28,383 nt of DNA from an uncultured Eubacteriales bacterium (GTDB taxonomy: Bacteria; Bacillota; Clostridia; Oscillospirales; CAG-272), in assembly GCA_934378145.1 (NCBI GenBank), contig CAKXXW010000022.1, forward strand, positions 1 to 28,383, given 5' to 3'. A program made the translations under genes and the position numbers. Shown piece by piece: positions 23,601 through 28,383 of this stretch. Under the pieces are notes generated by a model that ran no database searches, was not told the origin of the DNA, and saw nothing but the letters and a program-made list of their open reading frames with translations. How positions within the stretch are numbered: position 1 is the first letter of the stretch; the number at the start of each line of letters is the position of its first letter.

Positions 23601-24233
23601 TTATGCCTTGACCGAGTCACGGAGAACGACGATACCGCCGCGGGCACCGGGGATGGCACCCTTGACCGCGATAAGGTTGTTTTCCTTGTCGATCTTAACA
23701 ACATTGAGATTGAGAACGGTCACCTGTTCGTTACCGTACTGACCCGCCATCTTCTTGTTCTTGTAGACACGGGAAGGTGTCGAGTTAGCTCCCATCGAGC
23801 CGACCTCTCTGTGGATAGGTCCAACACCGTGAGTGGAGCAGAGAGTGTGGTGGTTCCAGCGCTTTACGGCACCGGTGTAACCGCGGCCCTTTGTGATACC
23901 GGTCACATCGACCTTATCGCCGGCGGCGAAGAGATCGGCGGTGACTGCCGCACCGACCGTATAGCCGGAGCAGTCCTCAAGACGGAATTCCTTGAGGTAC
24001 TTCTTCGCGGCGACGCCCGCCTTCTCGAAGTGACCCTTTTCCGCCTTTGTCAGATGTTTGTCCTTAACATCCGAAAAGCCGAGCTGAACGGCGTCATAGC
24101 CATCGTTCTCGGCGGTTTTGATCTGTGCTACTACGCACGGACCGGCTTCGATAACCGTTACCGGGATGACATTTCCGACTTCGTCGAAAATCTGGGTCAT
24201 ACCGATCTTCTTACCGATAATGCCTTTTTTCAT
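23601..24233 (-). CDS. rplC: 50S ribosomal protein L3
   Basis: The 210-residue L3 initiates large-subunit assembly with L24. MKKGIIGKKIGMTQIFDE, the conserved VTGITKGRGYTGAVKRW and the SMGANSTPSRVYKNKKMAGQ loop near the peptidyl transferase centre are complete. AGGAGG lies 5-6 nt before the ATG. It is separated from rpsJ by 144 nt, much more than other neighbours, with an attenuator-like hairpin at the rpsJ stop. Confidence 0.97.
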   Translation of the reverse strand: MKKGIIGKKIGMTQIFDEVGNVIPVTVIEAGPCVVAQIKTAENDGYDAVQLGFSDVKDKHLTKAEKGHFEKAGVAAKKYLKEFRLEDCSGYTVGAAVTADLFAAGDKVDVTGITKGRGYTGAVKRWNHHTLCSTHGVGPIHREVGSMGANSTPSRVYKNKKMAGQYGNEQVTVLNLNVVKIDKENNLIAVKGAIPGARGGIVVLRDSVKA

Positions 24234-24377
24234 TTTTCCTCCTGTGGTTATTGGTTGACGCTTTGGAATTTCCCTCGCGGGATAGCGCCAACTTGACCGA
24301 CAGTGCGCATTCGCGCTCTGTTAGTGCTTTTGCCTCTGTCGATTTCGATTGCTTGATGAAAAAGCTCAGTTAACGAC
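24234..24377 (-). other. 144-nt spacer between rpsJ and rplC
   Basis: No open frame or promoter is convincing here. The spacer holds the last part of the hairpin described at the rpsJ stop and a small GCGC/GCGC stem near 24325, then the rplC ribosome site. Confidence 0.6.
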
Positions 24378-24386
24378 TCAGAGCTT
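24356..24386 (-). terminator. Attenuator-like hairpin across the rpsJ stop codon
   Basis: On the minus strand AAGCTC (24381-24386) pairs with GAGCTT (24362-24367). An inner AGT/ACT pair and a 2-nt bulge fall between them, and the 3' arm runs into a short T tract (24359-24363). The stem covers the rpsJ stop codon. It could lower transcription beyond rpsJ when the end of rpsJ is not occupied by ribosomes; this is an inference. Confidence 0.35.
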
Positions 24387-24689
24387 TATATCGATCTCAA
24401 CTCCGGCGGGAAGTTCTACATTCATCAGAGCATCCACGCATTTCTGCGAGGGCTTGACGATGTCGATCAGTCTCTTATGGGTTCTCAGTTCGAACTGTTC
24501 GCGGGAATCCTTGTACTTGTGAACGGCACGGAGGATCGTAATGATCTCCTTGTCGGTCGGAAGCGGAATGGGGCCCGAAACGGTAGCGCCGTTTCTCTTG
24601 GCAACATCCACGATCTTCTCGCAAGCGGTATCGATAAGAGTGTGGTCATAGCTCTTCAGCCTGACTCTGATCTTTTCTTTTACTGCCAT
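24378..24689 (-). CDS. rpsJ: 30S ribosomal protein S10
   Basis: The 103-residue S10 lies in the small-subunit head and doubles as the NusE antitermination factor. KIRVRLKSYDHTLIDTACEKIV, VSGPIPLPTDKEIITILR and the segment REQFELRTHKRLIDI are typical. The ATG at 24689 has AAGGAGG about 9 nt upstream. Longer in-frame readings into the leader have no ribosome site and match nothing in the family. It is the first gene of the minus-strand cluster. Confidence 0.97.
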   Translation of the reverse strand: MAVKEKIRVRLKSYDHTLIDTACEKIVDVAKRNGATVSGPIPLPTDKEIITILRAVHKYKDSREQFELRTHKRLIDIVKPSQKCVDALMNVELPAGVEIDIKL

Positions 24690-25008
24690 CTTTCTTTTGC
24701 CTCCTTCTTGAATTTGCCTGTCCGCGCGCACATACATAATAAAATGTAGGCAACGCGCGATCTGCGTATTCGGAAATGGGGCGTAATACTTCGACACGGT
24801 TCCGTGCGTTTCTTCGGTTTCCCCGCAAAATACCGGCATTCCTCGCCCATCAGCATCTGGGGAAGAATTCCGGGTACCGGGGACCTTAAAAAACATGCGG
24901 AAGTCTCCGCGTCAGGTCTTACACTCGCCCGTTTATCGGACATACTCCGCGGAAGTTACCGGTAAGGGCGTCCCCTGACCGCAATCTCCCGTTTCATCGC
25001 ACATCAAG
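24690..25008 (-). promoter_or_regulatory. Long 5' leader of the S10 cluster
   Basis: From the predicted start near 25009 to rpsJ there are about 320 nt without a credible gene. Read on the minus strand, GCGGA/TCCGC (24910-24897) forms a short stem followed within 3 nt by six T (24893-24888). Just upstream lies TCCGCGGA (about 24947-24954), which could pair with either arm instead, so a switch between two folds is possible. A CACGG/CCGTG stem (24795-24806) follows. Confidence 0.4.
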
Positions 25009-25015
25009 CTTTAAA

Positions 25016-25044
25016 ATTATACCATATAATACATTTGATTGCAA
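25016..25044 (-). promoter_or_regulatory. SigA promoter of the S10-spc-alpha cluster
   Basis: On the minus strand TTGCAA (25039-25044) and TATAAT (25016-25021) are 17 bp apart. It is the only strong promoter seen upstream of rpsJ and probably drives the whole 31-gene unit. Confidence 0.85.
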
Positions 25045-25181
25045 CCAAATGTTGACCGTCATAACAGAGATTTTAAAAGTTTTTTTGCGCTTCCGATAGT
25101 ATATTCTGCACAAAAATCATCAGAATGTCGCTCCGGAAGTCTCCGAAAGACGATTTTTTGCCTCCCGGAAGCTTTTGTTAC

Positions 25182-25208
25182 ACACAATTCACAATTGTGT
25201 GCTATACT
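25182..25208 (+). promoter_or_regulatory. Extended -10 promoter with an operator-like palindrome
   Basis: TATACT (25203-25208) is preceded by TGC, the extended -10 form, and no good -35 box is present. Immediately upstream is an inverted repeat ACACAATT/AATTGTGT (25182-25200) with a 3-nt centre, where a repressor or activator could sit. The promoter would serve the membrane-protein and HTH gene pair. Confidence 0.55.
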
Positions 25209-25250
25209 GATTGTGATTAAAAGACCTTGAAATCGGAAGGAGAGTTTTGT

Positions 25251-26219
25251 ATGCAAAAGCTTGCCGGCAAACTCAGAATATATTATTTTTCGGCGTTGGC
25301 GCTCTGCCTTGTCGCGTCGGTGCTGTGCTGCATCGCACTGTTCACCTCGTATGACAGCGCGAAAGGCTATTTCGATGCATCGCTTACCGTATCATTTATG
25401 AAAGCCACCGTCGGCGTAGCTGTCGTGTTCTGCTTCACCTCGCTGTTTCTCCTGCCGAAGGACGAACTTGACGGGCGGTCGCCGGCAACGATCCCGACGC
25501 TCATTCCGTCGGTATATATGGCAATAGTCTCGCTCGCGCTCGCCGTGGTACTCTTTATGAGCATCGGAGGGATCGACATCGGCGTCTTCACGGTATTCAT
25601 AAGGTCGTTCGAATCGTCGGTACCGGCGCTCATCCTCTTTGTCTTCGCGGGTATTATGTTGCTCGCGTCAACGGCGTATTTCGTGATGAACTTCTTCTCC
25701 GTCGACGGGAGCCGCAAGCAGAACGAAATGCACGCGCTCGCGGGATATGCCGTTCTCTTCGCCTCGTGCTGCCTTATCGCCCTCAGCTATTTTGACAGGT
25801 CGGTCTCGATGAACGCGCCGGGCAAGCTGCTATTCAACCTCTCTATGATACTCTTTATGTTGTTTATGCTCTGCGAGATACGCACTCTGCTCGAATGTCC
25901 GAAGCCGAGGCTCTATCTGCTGGCGGGAACGCTCACTATGGTGATCTCAGCAGTCTCTTCCCTGCCGTGGCTCATCGCGCTTGCCGCCGGAAAGCTCGCA
26001 GGCCCGCTTTATCCTACATATTTAATATATAACCTCTTCACGCTCGGCGCCTTCGCCTATACAGCGGTAAGGCTCGGGGTCTTCGTCAGCGCCCGCACCC
26101 TTGCCGAGAGGATGGCTGAAAACGCGCCGCCCGAAGAGGATCCCGAAGAACCCTCCGATACCGAAGAGGACGAAAACGCCGACAGCGACGATAACGATGA
26201 AGGCAGGAACGGGCTATGA
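25251..26219 (+). CDS. Hypothetical eight-helix membrane protein
   Basis: The family is not recognised. The 322-residue product shows eight hydrophobic segments in roughly 270 residues: near 7-32, 45-67, 82-104, 121-146, 163-181, 196-217, 225-250 and 257-282. It then has a strongly acidic tail (EEDPEEPSDTEEDENADSDD). No transporter or enzyme motif was identified. The ATG at 25251 is chosen since GGAAGGAG lies 8 nt upstream; a TTG 24 bases earlier would place the ribosome site inside the gene. Its stop overlaps the start of the next gene in ATGA, so the pair is likely translated together. A regulator-membrane partner system is a fair guess. Confidence 0.85.
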   Translation: MQKLAGKLRIYYFSALALCLVASVLCCIALFTSYDSAKGYFDASLTVSFMKATVGVAVVFCFTSLFLLPKDELDGRSPATIPTLIPSVYMAIVSLALAVVLFMSIGGIDIGVFTVFIRSFESSVPALILFVFAGIMLLASTAYFVMNFFSVDGSRKQNEMHALAGYAVLFASCCLIALSYFDRSVSMNAPGKLLFNLSMILFMLFMLCEIRTLLECPKPRLYLLAGTLTMVISAVSSLPWLIALAAGKLAGPLYPTYLIYNLFTLGAFAYTAVRLGVFVSARTLAERMAENAPPEEDPEEPSDTEEDENADSDDNDEGRNGL

Positions 26220-26758
26220 GTGACAGAAACCGCAGAATACAGTGGATGCACGCAAGGATAGCGTCGGGCAGCTTCCCGAACGAGCGCAGGATCTCCGAAA
26301 AATTCGGAGTCTCCGAAAGGCAGGCCCGCCGCGATATAGCCTTTATGCGCGAGGAACTCGGCGCTCCGATAGCCTATGACTATACCGCGAAGGGCTTCTA
26401 TTATACGGGGGATTTCAGTCTTCCCACCACAGTCACCGAAGGAAACGATGACGATTACGCCGGTATCACGGCAAAATTCCGCGGGACTCCCGCGCCGGCA
26501 TCCGACAACACGGTACAGCTCCAGATACCCTACATAGCCGAGATCGAAACGAAGGATAAGCTCGCACTGCTTGAGCTTAAGAGCTTCATAACCTCGGCAG
26601 AGCCGAGAAAACACAGATATGTATGCGAATTTCACAGCGTCGAGCTTTTCCTCGGAGTCGTGATGGCGCTCGGAGCCGAGATAAGGATAGTCTCGCCCGA
26701 TTGGCTCCGCGAGCGCGCGGTGACCTCGGCGGAGAAAATGCTCAGGGCAAACAAATAA
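26216..26758 (+). CDS. Short HTH regulator with WYL-protein-like C-terminus
   Basis: The 180-residue protein starts with a DeoR/HTH_11-like winged helix (about 6-60; RRISEKFGVSERQARRDIAFMREELG, GFYYT). A flexible link (61-100) leads to a C-terminal part resembling the WCX extension of WYL-domain regulators (LFLGVVMALGAEIRIVSPDWLRERAVTSAEKML). The central WYL ligand domain, about 80 residues, does not appear to be present, so it is much shorter than the usual 300-330-residue WYL regulators. It probably binds DNA, perhaps the palindrome at 25182-25200 upstream of its own unit. It overlaps the membrane gene by 4 bases. The WCX assignment is by eye. Confidence 0.8.
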   Translation: MSDRNRRIQWMHARIASGSFPNERRISEKFGVSERQARRDIAFMREELGAPIAYDYTAKGFYYTGDFSLPTTVTEGNDDDYAGITAKFRGTPAPASDNTVQLQIPYIAEIETKDKLALLELKSFITSAEPRKHRYVCEFHSVELFLGVVMALGAEIRIVSPDWLRERAVTSAEKMLRANK

Positions 26759-26772
26759 AAAGAAAATTTGAC

Positions 26773-26797
26773 AAAACCCCTTGACAAAGGGGTTTTT
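26773..26797 (+). terminator. Terminator of the membrane-HTH pair, overlapping the rplJ promoter
   Basis: A perfect 10-bp stem, AAAACCCCTT with AAGGGGTTTT (26773-26782/26787-26796), has loop GACA and ends in five T. It begins 15 nt after the HTH gene stop. Its loop and flanks contain the TTGACA -35 box of the next promoter. Confidence 0.85.
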
Positions 26798-26809
26798 GTG
26801 TGGTATAAT
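26781..26809 (+). promoter_or_regulatory. Consensus SigA promoter of rplJ-rplL
   Basis: TTGACA (26781-26786) and TATAAT (26804-26809) are exactly 17 bp apart. Transcription would start near 26816. The -35 box sits in the middle of the upstream terminator hairpin. Confidence 0.9.
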
Positions 26810-26815
26810 CCCTTC

Positions 26816-26967
26816 GTTATATCCAAAGACAGCAGGTTCCCGTAAAAGCATCCGCTTCCCTGCCGAGGATCGTATCGTAACTTAACAGTCGGTTATTGAT
26901 CTTTCTTCGGTCGGCGTGTGCCTTCTCGGGAGAAAGATTTTTTATTTTCCAATGGGAGGTAATCAAT
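26816..26967 (+). ncRNA. L10-type leader RNA with attenuator
   Basis: The leader contains AAAGACAGCAGG...CCCTGCCGAGG (26825-26872), the conserved core of the ribosomal L10 leader known from Bacillus and relatives, where L10(L12)4 binds. Further on, ATCTTTCT (26899-26906) pairs with AGAAAGAT (26931-26938) and is followed by a T tract, forming the expected terminator. Excess L10-L12 complex would favour termination before rplJ. Assignment is by sequence resemblance, not by a covariance search. Confidence 0.8.
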
Positions 26968-27504
26968 ATGCCCAGCAAAGCAATACTTGAGCAGAAACAG
27001 CAGGTAGTTGCTGACCTCGCCGAACAGATCAAGAACTCGGTCGCCGGTGTCCTTGTACAGTATCAGGGCATCACGGTCGAGGACGACACAAAGATGCGTA
27101 AGGCTCTGCGTGAAGCCGGCGTAAGCTACATGGTTCAGAAGAACACGCTTACCGGTCGTGCATGCGACATCGCCGGTTTCGGCGAGATGAAGCCCTACCT
27201 CAGCGGTATGACTGCTATCGCAGTCAGCGAGAAGGACGAGATCGCCGCGGCAAAGGTCCTGAAGCAGTACGACGATAAGGTCGAATCCTTCAAGATCCTT
27301 GCGGGATATATCGACGGCAAGGTCGTCGATGCGGAGACCGTTCTCAAGCTCGCTGACATTCCTTCGAGAGAAGTCCTTATCGGGAAGTTCCTCGGAAGCA
27401 TCAAATCGCCCGTTTACAAGCTCGCATATGCCCTTCAGGCAGTTGCGGACAAGAACGGCGAAGCAGCACCCGAAGCCGAGGCTGCCGCACCTGCGGAAGC
27501 CTGA
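26968..27504 (+). CDS. rplJ: 50S ribosomal protein L10
   Basis: The 178-residue L10 forms the base of the L7/L12 stalk that recruits GTPase factors. SKAILEQKQQVVADLAEQIK, VLVQYQGITVEDDTKMRKALREAG and VQKNTLTGRACD are family segments of the rRNA-binding domain. The C-terminal helix (about 132-165) binds L12 dimers. A short Glu/Ala-rich tail follows. The ATG at 26968 has GGGAGG about 8 nt upstream; the longer in-frame reading falls inside the leader attenuator. It is preceded by the L10 leader and followed 55 nt later by rplL. Confidence 0.96.
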   Translation: MPSKAILEQKQQVVADLAEQIKNSVAGVLVQYQGITVEDDTKMRKALREAGVSYMVQKNTLTGRACDIAGFGEMKPYLSGMTAIAVSEKDEIAAAKVLKQYDDKVESFKILAGYIDGKVVDAETVLKLADIPSREVLIGKFLGSIKSPVYKLAYALQAVADKNGEAAPEAEAAAPAEA

Positions 27505-27559
27505 TCTGGCGGCATAAAACAAGCTAAATTTTCACTTAATATTTTGGAGGAAAATCATT

Positions 27560-27934
27560 ATGGCATCCGAAAAGATCAATGCACTCGTAGAAGAAATCAA
27601 GGGTCTTACCATTCTTGAACTGAATGAACTCGTAAAGGCAGTCGAGGAAGAGTTCGGCGTATCCGCCGCAGCTCCCGTAGGCGTTGTCGCCGCAGCAGGC
27701 GCAGCTCCCGCCGCAGAAGAGAAGACCGAATTCGATGTAGTTCTTGCCGGCTTCGGCTCGAACAAGCTCGGCGTTATCAAGGCAGTCCGTGAGATCACCG
27801 GTCTCGGACTCAAGGAAGCGAAGGACCTCGTTGAGGGCGCTCCCAAGACTCTTAAGGAAGGTGTCTCGAAGGCTGATGCAGAGGCTCTCAAGAAACAGCT
27901 TGAGGAAGCCGGCGCTTCTGTCGAGATCAAATAA
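27560..27934 (+). CDS. rplL: 50S ribosomal protein L7/L12
   Basis: The 124-residue L7/L12 forms the multi-copy stalk dimer that binds translation GTPases. The N-terminal helices (MASEKINALVEEIKGLTILEL), an Ala/Pro/Val hinge (about 34-54), and the C-terminal domain with TEFDVVLAGFGSNKLGVIKAVRE and LGLKEAKDLVEGAPKTLKEG are complete. TTGGAGG lies about 10 nt before the ATG. In most Bacillota rpoB follows downstream; here a terminator and repeats do. Confidence 0.97.
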   Translation: MASEKINALVEEIKGLTILELNELVKAVEEEFGVSAAAPVGVVAAAGAAPAAEEKTEFDVVLAGFGSNKLGVIKAVREITGLGLKEAKDLVEGAPKTLKEGVSKADAEALKKQLEEAGASVEIK

Positions 27935-27963
27935 GTTACCGCAAGGTACAAAAAAAGACTGTG

Positions 27964-28000
27964 CAAACAGCGGACGCTTCGGCGTCCGCTGTTTGTTTAT
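27964..28000 (+). terminator. Terminator of rplJ-rplL
   Basis: A perfect 14-bp stem (27964-27977 with 27982-27995) closes on a TTCG loop and is followed by TTTAT. It lies 29 nt after the rplL stop. Confidence 0.92.
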
Positions 28001-28070
28001 AAAATTATAGCGTACCGGCAGTTATCCGATTCGGGTGATGACCTACCCATTCAGTGCATAATCCGCGAGG

Positions 28071-28196
28071 ATCGGGTGCGGGTACGACCCGCCGGGCGCC
28101 CGATGGAACGCCCCTACGGTGCGTAAAAATGAAGCGCACCTTCGGTGCATGAAAAATGAAGCAGGGCTTCCGCCCTGTGAAGCGCGGCTTCGCCGC
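28071..28196. repeat. Hairpin-module array after rplL
   Basis: Two elements are seen. First, ATCGGG..GCGGGT pairs with ACCCGC..CCCGAT (28071-28104). Second, three modules each begin GAAGC or GAAGCG and then form a GC-rich stem on a TTC or TTCC loop: GCACC/GGTGC (28136-28148), CAGGGC/GCCCTG (28162-28177) and GCGGC/GCCGC (28184-28196). The first two are preceded by AAAAAT. Each stem differs in sequence but stays paired. No coding potential was found. Confidence 0.7.
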
Positions 28197-28246
28197 ACGG
28201 AGGAGAAACGGGGGGCGTTTCGTTTTATGTGCGTCCTGTCGGTGAA

Positions 28247-28320
28247 TTTTGCCTTTAGGTAAAACGCTTTAACCCCTTGTCTCGGGCAGAATTTCACCCC
28301 GCGGGGTGAAATTCCGGTGG
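28247..28320 (-). repeat. Inverted relative of the repeat at 35-108
   Basis: Read on the minus strand, this segment matches positions 35-108 closely. It has CCACCG, a 26-bp perfect palindrome (28289-28314), then CCCGAGACAAGGG, a stretch close to AAAGC.GTTT.ACC, and AAGGCAAA. By eye the two copies agree at most positions. The palindromes differ at two base pairs, with both arms changed so pairing is kept. Confidence 0.75.
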
Positions 28321-28321
28321 G

Positions 28322-28380
28322 TTTTTGAGAAAGGTCTGAAAAAAGGCTGCTTGCAGACTTTTGAGGACCTTTCTCAAAAA
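28322..28380. repeat. 15-bp inverted repeat at the window end
   Basis: TTTTTGAGAAAGGTC (28322-28336) pairs perfectly with GACCTTTCTCAAAAA (28366-28380), enclosing 29 nt. It may be part of a longer repeat that continues past the window. Confidence 0.7.
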
Positions 28381-28383
28381 GAC

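Noticed and set aside
24690..25008. A T-box or known riboswitch in the S10 leader
   Set aside because: No T-box antiterminator word or other recognisable riboswitch core was found.
25134..25162. A plus-strand hairpin plus six T as a terminator
   Set aside because: The stem is only 4 bp and no plus-strand gene lies upstream to terminate.
35..28320. The two inverted end repeats as ends of one 28-kb transposon
   Set aside because: The interior is core ribosomal DNA with no transposase. A dispersed repeat with two nearby copies is simpler.

Overview
The window looks like chromosomal DNA from a member of the Bacillota, class Clostridia, most likely a gut-type relative of the Oscillospirales. This rests on the S10-spc-alpha gene order with adk-map-infA-rpmJ inside it, the zinc-ribbon form of S14 and the four-cysteine lid of adenylate kinase. 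Strong AGGAGG ribosome sites, near-consensus SigA promoters with 16-17 bp spacers, a recognisable L10-type leader RNA and moderate GC also fit. The genus is an inference. No rRNA, tRNA, CRISPR array, prophage or insertion sequence was seen.

Layout. Positions 1-414 hold no gene but a series of hairpin-rich repeats. A small membrane protein (415-1032, minus) and a tyrosine recombinase (1146-2147, plus) are divergent from overlapping promoters. The recombinase heads a compact plus-strand run of a truncated MutS-like ATPase, a GHL10-type lipoprotein glycosidase and an SGNH hydrolase, ending at 6230. A 265-bp convergent gap packed with nested inverted repeats separates this from a membrane-anchored ComEC-type metallo-beta-lactamase (6496-7455, minus). 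Next is rpsF-ssb-rpsR (7714-8914, plus) with a structured leader. Two back-to-back terminators (8931-9014) separate it from the end of the large ribosomal cluster.

From a strong promoter at about 25016-25044, the minus-strand cluster runs through rpsJ, rplC, rplD, rplW, rplB, rpsS, rplV, rpsC, rplP, rpmC, rpsQ, rplN, rplX, rplE, rpsN, rpsH, rplF, rplR, rpsE, rpmD, rplO, secY, adk, map, infA, rpmJ, rpsM, rpsK, rpsD, rpoA and rplQ. These 31 genes supply ribosome parts, the Sec channel, nucleotide balance, N-terminal methionine removal, IF-1 and the RNA polymerase alpha subunit. The larger gaps (320-nt leader, rpsJ-rplC 144 nt, rpsN-rpsH 145 nt, rpsD-rpoA 98 nt) are where regulation would most likely sit. 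Divergent from this cluster is a two-gene unit, an eight-helix membrane protein and a small HTH regulator with a WYL-protein-type tail. After it come the L10 leader and rplJ-rplL (26968-27934). The last 390 bp carry a terminator, a hairpin-module array and a repeat that is an inverted relative of the one at the window start.

The points most worth following up are: infA apparently starting at CTG; a terminator whose hairpin contains the -35 box of the rplJ promoter; hairpin repeats at both window ends whose stems differ by compensating changes; the array of GAAGC-hairpin modules; and an arginine-rich repeat tail on S3.
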